From Vanilla planifolia (taxonomy: Eukaryota; Streptophyta; Magnoliopsida; Asparagales; Orchidaceae): a DNA stretch of 64,000 nt. The DNA lies in the NCBI GenBank assembly GCA_023846275.1, contig CM043870.1, positions 9,371,527 through 9,435,526 on the forward strand. Direction: 5' to 3'. A model generated the notes under the pieces. The model had not been told where the DNA came from and did no database searches. It worked only from the letters and a program-made list of their open reading frames with translations. The position numbers were made by a program, and so were the translations under genes. Of the stretch, positions 24,917 through 38,639 are shown one piece after another (position 1 is the first letter of the stretch; each line of letters starts with the position of its first letter).

Positions 24917-26048
24917 TTAATTCTTCAAGAATCCTTTTTTTTTTTTTTTTTCCTCTCATATTGCCTTCTTCACCCCACGTTGAGGAAAAAACCGTTCCAC
25001 CAGAGGTTGATAGCTTTCCTTTGTGTTGGTAAATTTTTCTTATTTTTTTTTTTTTTTGTTATGTTTTCAAACTGTTGACATCATGTAAGTTCTGTTTTTC
25101 CGTTGGGTGTTTGCTTTGTTTTGATTGGAATCTATTGTTGATTTTCTTTGTTTGGTAGTTTCTAGTGAGTTTAAAAAGTATTTTTAAAATAAAACATATT
25201 AAAATAAGTTTGATTGAGTGTTGATTCAAAATATTTCTTTGGAAAATAATTTTAAAAAAAATATTTGTAATGGAGAATGTCGTATGGTGGTACAAGAATG
25301 TTGTGATATTAAATAAAATAAGATTGACGAAATCATGCATTCTTGTTTTCTTAAAAGGTCCATGAAATACAGATATAATAATTATAAAAAGAATAAAAAA
25401 AAGTATGTGTTATTTTATAATTAAATAATCTAACACATTTTGGAATATTTAATTTGACTATTTGTATGATCTATTGGATGAAGAAAAGAAATAAAAGTGG
25501 TTGCCAAAATAAAAGCAGCAAAGAAGAATTTAGCAAACGGCCCTAAATCAAACACCTAGGGTGAAGGAAAAAATTATGTTTCGTGCTAAAAAATTATGTG
25601 TCTTTTTTAATGAATCATTGGGTGATAATTTATCAAATTATACAAAAGCAATATGATGAGCTTAGGAAAGAAAGTACTACTAGAAAATGCAAAAGTGCCT
25701 ATTTTTATCCTTTAAGGGAATATGATACTACATTTGTTGAGCATGATTTTTGTATGGACTTACTCAAAACTAAAATTTTGAATTAAAACAAAAATTAAAT
25801 GCTTTTGCTTCAATTGAAGAAAAGTTAAACCATTTAAAGGCAAAGTATTTCAATTTGATCTCTTTGAGACCAGTGAGTTGAGCTTCGTAATCGCAGAGAC
25901 ATTTGAAGGAATCAGTCAAAATGATTTTGCTAAAAAGAAGACGAAATCGGAGAAATGGGATTTTTCCTTGCCATGAGCTTGTGCTTATGTCCAAAATTAA
26001 TTCCCAAGAAAGAAAGTCATTTATCAAACCCAGCTCCAGTTCTTAGTT
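24917..26048 (+). other. 3' untranslated and downstream region of the spatacsin-like gene
   Basis: Directly after the stop come T-rich runs (24936-24953 and 25040-25056), then AT-rich DNA. There is no textbook AATAAA close to the stop; an AATAAAA-like motif occurs near 25185. The polyadenylation site cannot be placed. A 67-codon ORF at 25583-25786 has no recognisable homology, and I do not call it a gene. Confidence 0.4.
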
Positions 26049-27665
26049 TGATTAAATCTTACTTATATATTTTTGCCAAATTTCATATTACGTCTTTCGT
26101 TAAACTTTTGGTTAAATTATGTACATAATTCTATTAAATTTTCATAATTAAAAAATAAAAAAAAACATGAAAGATATCTCCTAACCAAAACCCCAAGTAT
26201 GTTCCAAGTGCAATGCATTTGGGTTGACCAAGCCTAAGTGGGCCTACGAAAATTGGGTCAAGGGACCAATTGGAACCATGTTAAGTTGGGTTCGAACTTG
26301 ATCAAGGCACACAAGAGAGGAGGCAATCCCATATATTGGCTTTAATTATACGAACAGAGAAAACTTTATAAACAACAAAATCTTAAAACACTTGCACCAT
26401 GTGGGATTAAAGTCATTGACAATGTATGCTTCCAAATTGACAGAGAATTAGTGCTACCTGATCGTGCATTTTCGCAATCTAACGATAGAGATCTCATTCA
26501 CTTTTTTAAATAGAAATCATGATCCAACTTATCATTCATTCAACAAAGCCTGATTTTACAAAAAATAATATTGATTCTACCTTTTTTCTATGATTTATCA
26601 TTAATCTGAAAACCCATGTCACTCTATTTTAAATCCTAAGATTGAGATCATTCATACATTTACTATTGATCAATTAAATGATCTAGATCTCATCCAACAC
26701 TATTAAATGACCTGAGTCTAATCTGCTTTGATCTAACTATCTATAACTTATCCATTTTTAATTTTGTTGATTTAACGATCCAAATTTTTTCCAAACTGAT
26801 CAAATAACTCTAGTTGATCTTGACTAATGACTATTTCTTTAGCCATTATTTGAGCCATTGTAGAACTTGTTTGGAAGACTTTTTTAGCTGCATAGTACTT
26901 TTTCTTAACTTTTTAATGACTATGATCAAAATGTTTTTATAAAATCTTAATCTCTATGAATAAAATAGATAATAAACATGTACCAAACTTTGAGATCTTA
27001 ATGAAGCACTGCACAATATTCTATTAGTGTAAAATCTCTTGAAAGCATATTATGACTTAGTACTTCTCAAAACACTAATTCTTTTATTTAAGCCTAATAC
27101 TTTTAAGCTTTTATTTTCTTACATCTTTTCTTAATTTTTAACTTTTTTGTGTTTTGCTCAATTCATTAACAAGCATAAAAAGTTGTACTTTGAATCAAAA
27201 ATTTTCTTGTTGTATTTTTTCTTTTTCATTTTGAATTAGACGGCCTGACATTTATTGAAGCCCGAGTTTAGTTTAAGCTTGTTAGAAAACTAAGTTGGAG
27301 TTGAGCTCGCAAAAGTTCAGATTATAGTTGAACTAACAAAATCTAATAAGTTAGAGATGAACCATAAAAAAAAAACTTAAGTTATAATTTTCTTAGTAGT
27401 GGTGTTTTTCTCAACCTCAATTGGTGGTGGACATAAGTTTTAGTTTGAACCAAATTATCGAAAAAATTTGGAATATTTTTCATATTTTTATTTTTATTTT
27501 TTTAATAATAAAAATTAAAAATTATATACATAAATTTGAATATCAAGATTTTTTTTATAAAACTAAAATTATTTCTTCTTTAAAGAATCCTTAAAAATAA
27601 TAAAATATTTTAAAACTCATAATTTACTCTCCTATTATAAGATTTATATACACTCTTATTTCTTA
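26049..27665 (+). repeat. Left copy of a 1.6-1.8-kb direct repeat, probable 5' LTR of a copia element
   Basis: Starts TGATTAAATCTTACTTATAT and aligns along its whole length with 29189-30955, for example GAGAAAACTTTATAAACAA and CACTTGCACCATGT. A degenerate tRNA-primer-like motif (TTTGTATTAGAGTAGG, compare TGGTATCAGAGC) follows at 27668-27683. That supports an LTR in plus orientation. I could not identify matching target-site duplications. Confidence 0.65.
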
Positions 27666-28484
27666 AGTTTGTATTAGAGTAGGTTTCTTATAAAAAATCA
27701 ATCACTTCATTTGGTGATTTGTCATGGTTTTTTACTTATTTGGTTAAGTTTAGTTAATCGTTAATTTGGTTTCATATTAATTTTAATTTCTATGTTATCA
27801 TTTTAAATGCTTAACAAAGACACAAAAATCTTAAGTCAAGGTGAAAAAAATATGAATTTGTGTTTAGCATCAATTTTCTAAATTTACTTAAGTTAAATAT
27901 TATAAGAATAAAAAATGAGACCATCATAGGTTTTGTTAAATTGATAAAAGAATTAAAAAGATAAAATAATTTTAATATAATGATAAGTAAATTTAAAATA
28001 AATATCTATATGATCATTATAAGAAATAGAGAATATAACATCAATTTATATGTCATACTTAAGAAAGCATATAAGAGTGTATAACAAAAAAGAGGAAAGC
28101 AAATAATAAACAACTCATACAATGTTTGATGAGTCAATTAAAAAACTAATTAATAAAAATTTTAATAAATGGATATTCATTGATGCAACTAAAATTGAAA
28201 AAAAGAAAAAGGTAAATTAGGTAAGAAAGAATATGGAGAAGAAGTTAGTCAACAACTTTCTTGAGTTTGGTAGTATCAAAATCCATAGGAATCACTTAAA
28301 TGATATGCTAATCAAGGAGTTAAAACTCATGTTTCTATGAAAAAAATTGGTCAAATACTATATTTGCATCTTGAACCAATATTTGTTAAAAAAATCCTTT
28401 AAGAGTGTGGGTTTATGTCATTAATTAATAGTTAAATAAGCTTGAGAGAAATTAAGTATAGGAATTAGTTTATAGGCTTAGTGA

Positions 28485-28600
28485 TCAACAATTGATTGGT
28501 TGAAGATCATGTCATTAAGGGATTATCAAAATTAGAATGTGCTCCTTGAAAGTAAGAATTGGTTGATATATTTAACAAAATTGTGCCTCCTTTTTGATAG
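28485..28600 (+). mobile_element. Degenerate copia RNase H end between the direct repeats
   Basis: With frameshifts, the plus strand reads VEDHVIKGLSKLEC and then ELVDIFNK. This corresponds to the conserved end of copia RNase H (…HVxxGxIxLxYV…QLADIFTK). A short purine-rich tract (GTGAGGGGAAG) follows near 28657. The rest of the internal region (27.7-29.2 kb) is not recognisably coding. Confidence 0.55.
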
Positions 28601-29188
28601 TGTCAAAGGGAAAAAATAATCATTGTTTAGATAAAATATAACATAATCACAAAGTGAGGGGAAGCATGTAGTAAAAGAATGTATGAAGGAAAAGAATACA
28701 TTTTTTTATTTTTAATACCTCTTAGAATAATAATCCTTCTAAAATATGTGTTTTTACTTGTTATATATTTATTTGAACATTTGTCTTTTTATTATAAAAA
28801 AAAAGATTATTCAATCACTCTTATGTTTGATAAGTCTAGTTATAAATATTTAGCATTTTGTTACAATATGATTATTTAATATGAATAAGATTTAGTTTTG
28901 AAGAATAAATCATACACTTTTGAAGATTATGATTAGTGATTTTTAAAGTATCTTGGACTATTCAACAAGGTTCAAGGATTGAAGACATGCACATCAACTT
29001 TGAAAAGGTTTCCTTTTTATTATAAGATAAAGTATTAGTTTCTTGATTATTAATCATAAGAAACATCTCTTTATTCATATTATTTTCAAGTCCAAATTAT
29101 TCAATCATTTTCTAGATTTAGGAAACATTTAGGATTCTACATTTTACTCACTAACCAACTCTAATCACCTCTTTCAATCACCATAATT

Positions 29189-30955
29189 TGATTAAATCTT
29201 ACTTATATATATTTGCTAAATTTTATGTTAGGACTCTTGTTAAAATTTTTGTTAAATTACAAAAATAATTTTATTAATTTTTCATAATTTAAAAATATAA
29301 AAAATATATCATAGCCAAAACCCTAAGCATGTCCTATGTGCCTTACACTCTGGTCAACTAAGCTCGAGCAGGCTTAGGAAGGTTCGTGTCAAGAGACTAA
29401 TTGGAATCATGTAGGGTTAGGCCCAAACTTAGTCAAGGTATAGTTCTAAACCTAGCTGGGTTAAGGCAAAGGAAGCATCACTCATATGAAGTGTGCAGTG
29501 GTTTGTGTAAGGCCTAAAATGATAACCTATAATCTTATATATGAGTGGCACAAGTTTTGAAATGCTAAGTACATAAAGGGGAAGACAACTTCATGTACTA
29601 GCTTGAACTATACACAAAGAGAAAACTTTATAAACAAAAAATCCTTGAACACTTGCACCATGTAGGTCTAAAGTCATTGATGCCTATATGCTTCTAAATT
29701 GAGAGAGAATCAATGTCATCTGATTGTACATTTTTATGATCGAAGAGTAGAGATCACATTCTCATTTTAAATAAGGATCATGATCTATTTGGCCATCCAT
29801 TTAATGAGCCTAATCAAACAATCATGATTGATTCTATATTTTTTATATGATCTATCCTTGATCTAATGATCTAGATCTCTCAATTTTGAATCCTATAACT
29901 GAGATCATTCTTATCTTTATTATTGATAAATCAAATAATCTAGATCTCATCTAATATGATTAGATGATTTAGATCCAATTTTCGTTGATCCAACCATCAA
30001 TAATTGATTAGTTTTTGCATTTATTGATTTGATGATCCAGATCTTCTTTGATCATATCTAATGGATCTTATTGATCCTACTTAATAGTTATTTCTTTTGT
30101 TATTATTTGAGCCATAGTAGAAGCTTTTTGGATGACTTTTTAAGTTGTTTGGTTGTAGATATTAAAAGTAATTTTTCTTGATTTTTTAATGACTATGATC
30201 AATATTTTTCTATAAAAACTTATATTTTATGAATAAAATAGTTAATAAATATGAACTAATCTTTAAGATGTCAATGAAACATTATGCTATATTCTACTAG
30301 TGTAAAATCTCTAAGTAGCACAATATGACTTAATACTTCTCAAAATACAAAAAAAATTTCAATTAATCCTAACACTTCTAAGCTTTCATTTTCTTATTTT
30401 TCTTCATAATTTTAAGCCTTTTGTGTCATGCTTTATTTATCAATAAGCATATGAAGTTATACTTTGAATTAGAAATTTTTTTGTTGTACCTTTTTTCCTT
30501 TTGGGTTAGGAAGCTTGGTATTTACAAAAGCCCAAGTTCAATTTAATCTCATTAAAAAATTGAGTTGGTGTTGAGTTTGCAAAATCTTGGGTTATAAATA
30601 AACCCATAAAACTTAGTAGGTTAGAGGTGAATTGCAAAATAAAATCTCAAGTTATAACTTTCTTTGTAGTGAGGGTTTTCTTAATTTTGATTAAGGAGAA
30701 ATATATGTACTAATTTGAACTGAATCATCTAAAAATTTTGATATAATTTTTCAATTTTAATTTTTTATTTTATTAATCATAAAAATTAAAATTATATTTA
30801 TAAATTTGAATATCAATATTTTTTATAAAAATAAAACTATTGCTATTAAGAAGTTTTGAAAAAGAAATATAATTTAAAAATAGTAAAAATATTTTAAAAA
30901 TAATAATAATACATCCCTCTCTTGTGAGATTCACACACATTCTTATCTCATCATC
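29189..30955 (+). repeat. Right copy of the direct repeat, probable 3' LTR
   Basis: Same order of motifs as 26049-27665, with scattered substitutions and indels. It is longer partly because of an extra segment near 29.44-29.58 kb. Similarity ends near TTCACACACATTCTTATCTC. Together the pair would bound a roughly 4.9-kb, mostly deleted copia-type element. Confidence 0.65.
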
Positions 30956-31724
30956 AATAATTTTTACAGTAATTTGGACATTATAGAAGATTATGGTGCA
31001 ACTAACTCTTAGATGTGTAGGACAAAAGTGGAGATCACTAAGGGTGATTTCAACAATTTTTTCAACATTTTTTTGTCTAGGCCACCTTATGGCCCCATTA
31101 TGAGAGTAACTCATGTCATTGGAAAGATGAGAATCTAGCTATTTTCCATACTTTATCTAAAATGCATGTGCATGAAGAAAAGATTTTGACCTTAAAAACT
31201 TATCTTATTTAGCATTTTCTAAAGAATATAATTATACTTAAAGGAGGTGATAAAAAAAGATCACCCCATGGATTTTTGTGCTTAGCACTACTTAAGGGGG
31301 GAATCTTTTAATCTTGGGGAAACTTTAGGTTAATGAAGAAAATAATAGCATTGAAGATCCTTAAGTATTAGAAAAAGGTGAATATGAGATATAGGCACCT
31401 CATTATCCCTATTTTATGTTACAAATATAATATTAGTGATACTTATATGGATTACATTTCAAGACCATTTAAGGTATGAAAAAAATTTAGCACTTTACTA
31501 ATGGATTCTTGATGATGAGGATGGAAGAAAGGATCACTAGGAGCCTTTAGCACTTGCATCATTTAATCCTCCTCCTCAAACAATAAATTCCACTCAACGC
31601 TTATGTTGGAACTTATTAGTCAACAATTGCTTACATCTTCCATGGAACCATTATCACTTAGTAATACTGACCGAGTGTCCAAGAAACATGATCTCTTAGT
31701 AAATTTACACTTTTTGATTTTCAC
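30956..31724. other. Unassigned DNA between retrotransposon remnants
   Basis: AT-rich sequence without a gene or a recognisable transposon domain. It may be the lost 3' part of the minus-strand gypsy element next to it. Confidence 0.4.
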
Positions 31725-33990
31725 TTAAAGTTGAAATTCTCTTAGCCAAGACAACACTTTTTGTAAATACATCACATGTTGTTCAAAAGAATTGTTATAG
31801 ATAATGATATCACTTAGAAATATCATAATAAACTTATAAAGAATATTATTTATCATAATAGCATTATTTGTCAAGCCAAAAGGAACGACTAAAAACTCAA
31901 AAGAGCCATATTGAGTCACACAAGTAGTCTTTGCTTTAACTTTAGCCACAACTCCAACGTGCCAATATCTTGACCACAATTCTAGCTTGGTAAATCATGT
32001 TTCCTTGTACAATCAATATAATAAATATTATATGAAAGAAATTGGGCATGTGTTCTTCACCATCACCTTATTTAAGGTATGATAATCTATGTACATTTAC
32101 AAAGAACCATCTTACTTTCTTTGAAATAACATTGGCATACCATATGGAGCTTTAGATGATTGAATAAAGCTAATTTCTAGTAACTTATTCAATTTTTGAC
32201 ACAATTTTGTCAAATTTGATGGTGTCACATAGTATGGATGATGTGCAAAAGAAAACACTAGGTAGCATTTTAATTTTGTGATGAATCTCCTTCATGAAGA
32301 CTTTTAGGAAATATTAGAGACATGACACTACAAATTCTTTAAGAAATTTTTCAATTGCATCAAGTACATCAATTACCTAATCCTCATTGATCGCACTCAA
32401 TGTAGGAAGAAATGTATCATCACTAATTCTCAACCCATTTTTTAATCAAATTATTGAAACACATTCAATTTTGCTCTTCCTTTTGGTTGTCTTCTTTCTA
32501 TACAAATAGAAACAAGGGTTAAAGTAAGGAGTTGCTTCTTCAATCACCATGATCCCATCAAGGTGAGTCATAGGAGTTGTCTTCCTTACAAAAATCAACT
32601 CTAAGAATCAATTCAAAATAATTCGAAGGAATCACCAACAAATTGGTCTTCCTAATCTAGCTTCCCAAATTTAGAGGTACTTCATAAGCTATTTCAACCA
32701 TAGCTTGAGCCTTGAATTCACTAATTTTAAAAAATTGGGTATTTTTCTCATCCATAATCCATATTTCTGAATAAGTCTAGTAATGACAAAGGTGTATGTC
32801 ACACTTGTTCTATCATATCCATAACCTCTTAGTCATTAATTTTCACTAAGACATGCATCAACAAAAAGTATGCAGCAATGGTGTCACTACTTAAAGTGTT
32901 AAAGGATTAACAAGTGTGATAACTTCTCAGTTTGTATCCTCATGAGCCTTCTTAACCATGAGAGAGTTAAGCTTCTCCCTCTTTGGACAATAATAAACAC
33001 GATGAGGATTATTGCATAAGAGATAACCTTTATGATTGTTAGAGTTTTTCACACATTGGAAAGAAGATGACTCTTGCTTTCATTTATTTTGTCATTCTTC
33101 TTACCCTCACCAAGATTCTTGGTATCTGGCTTCCATTCTCCTTTTGTTTCCTTACATTGTTCTTTGGATTTTGAATGGGAATATGAAACTTTGGAGATCA
33201 AGTCCATAAAAGCATCCATAATAGTGATTGTGCTTGACAAGTTTTTAACATTTTGTCAATGAAGTTTCAGTTGTGCCTACGGTTATGGCCTAAACAAAAA
33301 GTTGAAAAGCTTGTCTTCCTTTGACATATTTTAAACATCCAACATCAAGGAACAAAACTCCTTGAACTCACATAGATCTATAGTGCTTCATCTTGCTCTA
33401 GGTCTCACATGCAACCTACAAAGTATTATAAGGGAGAAATTGATTCTTTCATTTCTCTCTTGAACTTTTCTTATGTATAAAATTCCAACATTCTAGCATT
33501 TTCATCATCAATGCTTTGTATTCTTTACTATAATTTTGTATCTTCTATGAGATAAATGCTAGAAATGGTCTCCTTTACATCTAGCATATGAGCAATGATG
33601 AAGTATTACTCCATTATCACAAGATGTTCTCCTACACCTTTGTATTCCTAGTGTCAATGAGGCACTTTGGTTTAAGAACCTTCATAGAGTGCTCATTTTT
33701 TGCCACACATTTATACTTCTGATTGCCTTGTAGAAAAAGATGAACTCATAATGCAGATCATCTTGCTAATGATGGATTCCCTTAGAATCCTTAACAAGGG
33801 TAAATTGAAGCCCCTTAACCATTGACTCCAGGTTTGCATGTTGCTCTAAAATGGAATGCAAACCTTCCCCATTAGGTGCTCTGTTACCATTGTCACAAGA
33901 GCATGATCACAATCTCTACCGAGTAATAATTTGTTTCATGTGCATTGACTAAGATCTCTGCTTCCTAGTCAAACCTTTAATGCAAAACAC
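31725..33990 (-). mobile_element. Decayed Ty3/gypsy element, minus strand (gag to reverse transcriptase)
   Basis: Read leftwards from 34 kb. A primer-binding-like motif lies near 33885 (ATGGTAACAGAGC on the minus strand). Gag follows, including an open stretch at 33049-33240, and a zinc knuckle at about 33030-32975 (LLCNNPHRVYYCPKREK, first Cys replaced by Tyr). Reverse transcriptase starts near 32200, and an open 84-codon block at 31725-31979 contains TQYGSFEFLVVPFGLTN. The catalytic motif there reads FLSDIIIYN, so the element is dead. RNase H and integrase are not recognisable further left. Confidence 0.82.
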
Positions 33991-35590
33991 AAAATGTAGA
34001 GACTGCACCAAGCAAAGTTGGAAAATTTCCTTTTCTCTAGATTTCACTAATACAGTAACAACATATAAAGTTGTGGAAGTACAAAGATACAATAGTAGTT
34101 CCAAAGAACTCATTTAACACTTATTTAGAAGTTACAAAGTTACAAAACGTTGCTTAATCAGACACCATACAACATGATCTTTAACTTCTCCAAACACTGA
34201 TCAATGCATAATTACCAAATTCCTAAATTTTCACCTAGCCACACATTTTTTGCACTTTTATTGCACTAGAAATGTGCACCATTACACCTCTTTCTAGTGT
34301 GTGCACAAAAATCTACTAAAGCTAAAGGTGTAACCCTTATATAATTCATAAGTCTCTAAATTAATGTACCAGATGATTAATAGGATTGTAGTAGTTTATG
34401 TACACAATTTATATAGATCATACTTATCTAAAAATAGAACACCATCATATAATACATATTTTTTCAATGAGCCTAACTCTAGGGAAAATGTTGTAAGTTA
34501 TGATTTTATAAGTATGAGTGCATGTATAATTTTATGTTTAGCTTAAGGAGATAATTGTATATATACAATAAACATTATTTCATTAGCATAATGATAAGTA
34601 CTATTAAAAAAACCAATGTACAAGTTCGATACATAGGTCATCTTTATATATTAGTACGAACATTAATAAGAAAATCATACTCATATAATATAACTCTAAT
34701 AATTATACAATATTAAGTTTATGATTTTATGTTTAATAGTGATCATATAAGTTTGATGCATTAATATTCTTATATGTGAAACAATTTTATATATTGATTC
34801 ACATATTCATATGATACAAGTATCTACTCATATGCCACATTAAGTGTGTTTATTAATGAATATACTGTTATGACACAAACACTTTGTATTGTATGGTCTA
34901 AGCTTAATTAACCTTGAGAGGAAATAAGGTTGCATACTTGCATAAGAGAAGCCTCGTACTCATTCAATATTGATGAAAACTCAACTCTTAAAGATTGAAT
35001 ATCTCTCATACTTATATGACCAATTTTGTGCACTTAACCTTAATCCAATGAAAATTCACACCTGTATGATGGAGCCATCATGCCTATATAATACCAATAC
35101 ATGTTCAAACTTTGATTGCAACTATAAGCTAAAAAATAGGTCATCTAAGTATTATAGTAAACAGAGAATATCATAGCTTAAATTAAACATGTTTCAGCTT
35201 GATTTCAATATCCTAAGACTTGATATGAGCTTAGAGCAACATGTAGTGATATTGCAAGTGTCTTAATATAGTTTTAGTGAAGTTAATAACTCAAGATGAG
35301 ATTTAGCTTTAAAATGCATAATAAAAATATATAATATAATCCTAATTGTTTCATAAAGAAAAATTATAGATTTTGATATTCTAAAATAATAAAAATAAAT
35401 AGAATTACCCATGATGAATAGCACACCATCAAGAGCTAAGCTCTCTATAAGGTACATAAATATTTGAAGCCCTCAACCTAGATGTTGCCATGTGTAAGTC
35501 AAATACTTTTTGATCTTCATCTTGAGCATGTTATTCCCATCTATTCTTGAAATGTTAGCTTTAACATACTATTAGTAAGACAATACATGA
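33991..35590. other. Unassigned AT-rich DNA
   Basis: No coding domain recognised. The first few hundred bases may belong to the LTR of the minus-strand gypsy element, because its primer-binding-like motif sits at about 33.88 kb. I saw no tandem structure. Confidence 0.4.
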
Positions 35591-35599
35591 GAAAAGAAG

Positions 35600-36560
35600 A
35601 AGAGTAGCCCCAGTTGCTTGAGAATGAGAAAGACATAGCCTTAAGAGTTGCTCCACTCTCATTTGATAAACAATTTTCTTTCAAATATTTAGTAAAAATT
35701 CTTTCTAAAAGTTTAACTAAAACATATAAGAACATGGCTATAGATTGTTATGAGAAAAAGGGTAATTGCTACAAGGACAAAGAAAAGAAGGTGGAGATGA
35801 GCTACCATGAGTGCAATGAATTGAAACACTCCTATCCTAATTGCCCAAAATTAGTAGAGGAAAAATAAGAAAAAAAAATTTCAACCACTTAAAGCAATTT
35901 TGAGTCATTTATAACCTCCTTAAGCAATGAGGAGAGTGAAGAAGAAAAGAAAATTTTGATGTCTTTTATCCAAGCAAGGAGCATCCTCAAGTAATGAGGA
36001 AAAATGGAGAAGTAATTTGTCTCATGGTACATCACCATGACTTATCTCAGAGTGAAGATAATGAGGTGAGAAAACTCTCACATAAAGAATTAGAAAGTAA
36101 TTTATTTGAATTGAAGAATTCATTTAAAGTGCTTTCAAAGAAATATAAAAATTTGAAAAAAGAACATAGTGAATCAGTGAGCTTTGTGAAGACTTAAATG
36201 AAAAGAACATAAGGTATTTGCATGACTTGCAAAAAGCTAGGTATGAACTTGCTAAAACTATTATTTTGAATGCCAAAGAGAAAATGCTTTTTTATCAGCT
36301 CAAAAGTTTCGTTCAAATTGTTTTATATCCCATCATATGCATAAGAATGTTGCATTTCAAAATTCTAAATCCTTACTGCTCAAAATTCTTTTGCATCTTC
36401 TTATACTTACAATTATTATTTAAGAAAAACTCATATTTCTAAGGATTGTAAATTAAAAATCAATATGAACTTAAGTACCCACTAAAGTTTGGGTTACAAA
36501 GAATAACTCTCATATACATCAAAAATTCATTTGGGGTTCCAAAACCTAAATTTTAAATAT
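35600..36560 (+). mobile_element. SIRE-like copia fragment: C-terminal gag to start of pol, plus strand
   Basis: Contains a degenerate gag zinc knuckle (YHECNELKHSYPNCPK near 35810) and an acidic/Lys-rich segment. A coiled-coil-like block follows (35994-36197, SHKELESNLFELKNSF), then a second Cys/His segment near 36430 and a VWVPK-like segment. This order is typical of the gag-pol junction of SIRE/Maximus copia elements. Its strand is opposite to that of the gag N-terminus immediately to the right. Confidence 0.65.
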
Positions 36561-36639
36561 TTTTACCATATATGAATACTTATTTCAATTAGGAAAAATG
36601 GAAAACTCTATTAGAAAACATGTTGATTAGCTTTAATAA

Positions 36640-37240
36640 TTGTTAAAATATTCATTTTTTCTTAGGCAACATCTATAAGTTCTTCCTGACTTATTCAACA
36701 TTAGAAGAAACTCTACCAAGATTTGAGAGACGTTTGAGAACATTAGTAAATCTATTGAACATATTTTTAATGGACTCATAATCATGCATAGCTAGTTTTA
36801 GATTTCTTAATTTGGTTAATACCTTTAAAGGTAACCTCAACCTTTTCATATACCTCATGAGTTGTCATAAAGTTCATTAGCTATTGAATTTGATGACCAA
36901 GATGCTATAATGAAGGATGTTCAAAGCCTTGGTATTTTGAACTTGACATTTTTCTTGAGGTATGAGTTAACTCAAAGGCTTTTTAACTAAGATATTATCT
37001 ATCTTTTTAGTAGGAAAATCAAAGCCATTTTCAAAAAAATCTCAAATTCCTAAATCAACATATTCAAGTAAAATGCAAATTCAAATTTTTCTTATAAAGA
37101 TAAAGTCCCCTTTAAATAAAGGTGGACAAAGAGATGAAGTCCCTTCTTTCAAAATTGCATGATCAACCATTATGTGAAATATTATAGGGATATTTTCTAA
37201 GATGGTTAGTCATTAGAAACAACCATGCTCTGATGCCATT
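36640..37240 (-). mobile_element. SIRE-like copia gag N-terminal (UBN2-type) fragment and primer site, minus strand
   Basis: The minus strand from 37200 to 36640 reads a decayed UBN2-type gag, with NMFNRFTNVLKRLSNLG near 36.76 kb. Upstream, at 37240-37228, lies AAATGGCATCAGAGC, a close match to the copia initiator-tRNA primer site. The LTR-like sequence to its right completes a minus-strand 5' end. Confidence 0.7.
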
Positions 37241-38230
37241 TGTTAATCAATTTAAGTGTGATGTCCATGTAACTGGGGGTGAGGTGAATTATAAGAATTA
37301 AAAATTCAATAATATGAAGCAACAAAAGCTTTCTAGAGTTTCTCAATAGCTCTTGTAAACATATTTTAGAAACTCTTGTTTGCTTCCAAAAAGACTTTCT
37401 ATGGGAAGAAAGTATAGGTAGTTTGATCCAACAAAAGATAGACATCCACCCTATGCCAAAAGACTAGGTAAGAATACTAAAGTATCTTTTACAAAAGTGG
37501 GTAAGTAAAACCCTATATTAAACCAAATATCTCTACTAATCATTACGCCATAAGACCATACAAAGCACCTGCACAAAGAATCCTACAACACTATGCCAAA
37601 AACTCTACAAATTATTAAGCCAACTTTGAAACAATAGCCAAAAGACGAAGTAAAAATCAAAGAAAAAGTCATAATAGTTGGGCAATGAACCAATGTAAAA
37701 GGCTCAAATAAAAATTATTATAACCTAATACAATTATCAAGAGAAATAATAAATCGAAGTTAAAACCAAGCAAGATTGATTTGAAGCTTAGTTCAATCTA
37801 ATATAGACTAAGGAATAGTGAAGAATGGAGCTTTCAACTCTAACCTATCTTTTCTCCTAATCTTCACAATGTGTATAAGGATCTTCAAGTATAATTCTCT
37901 CTAGATAATATGCAACTAATCAATATCATGTTCATTATGTTTAGACTCCCATTTATAAGCATTAGAAAGTTTTCTAATGGCTCCAAATAATGATTATATT
38001 ACAATTTCTTAAAATTTAGTCAAACAAGTTAAAATTTTTCAAAATTTCTCAAAGCAGTGTATACTTGAAATTTTACATCACTTTTATTTAGTGCCAAACA
38101 AGTTTTGAAATTAGGTTCTATTAGAGTATTTGAAAAATTATTTCACACACTTAGTTCCATTCAAATAGAACAACCTTTTAGTCAACCTTATCAAAGGTAT
38201 GACAATTTGTGAGAACATTTTGACAAATTC
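37241..38230 (-). mobile_element. Probable LTR of the minus-strand SIRE-like element
   Basis: It ends TTAACA (minus strand) directly before the primer-binding motif. Near 37265-37300 it contains the minus-strand stretch TTATAATTCACCTCACCCCC, which resembles the similar AATTCACCCACC stretch at 53325 in the other SIRE-like LTR. The right boundary is not clear; similarity to known structure fades near 38.23 kb. Confidence 0.5.
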
Positions 38231-38429
38231 TTGTAACACCCATCTAATCATAGAAAATGTTTTATTTCTATATTATTGGTTAACCTAGGTCAATCCGCAC
38301 TACTTCAATCTTTTAAATATCAACTGATATTCTCATAGCACTTATTACATGTCCCATAATAAGGCACTAAGAAACAAAAAAATACATTTAAAAAGTTTCA
38401 TATATAATTGATGCTTAATCTTTGTAATT

Positions 38430-38620
38430 CCATTCTTATATGTGTTGAATGTTCCTTTGAATTATTGGAATATATTAAGATGTTATCTATAAAAAGTATG
38501 ACAAATCAATCAAACTATTGCTTGAAGACTTAATTTATTAAGTCCATAAAAGTGACATTAGCATTGGTTAATCCAAATGGATGAACTACAAATTGGTAAT
38601 GATCATACCTGATCTAAAAA
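38430..38620 (-). mobile_element. Gypsy reverse-transcriptase fragment, minus strand
   Basis: One frame reads across about 190 bp with three stops: HYQFVVHPFGLTNANVTFMD, then FVILFIDNILIYSNNSKEH. This is the core reverse-transcriptase region of Ty3/gypsy elements, with the second catalytic Asp changed to Asn. Nothing else of the element is recognisable on either side. Confidence 0.78.
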
Positions 38621-38639
38621 ACTATTTTTAGAATGTTAT

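Noticed and set aside
25583-25786. 67-codon frame downstream of the spatacsin gene
   Set aside because: No homology or splice partners recognised; probably chance in AT-rich DNA.
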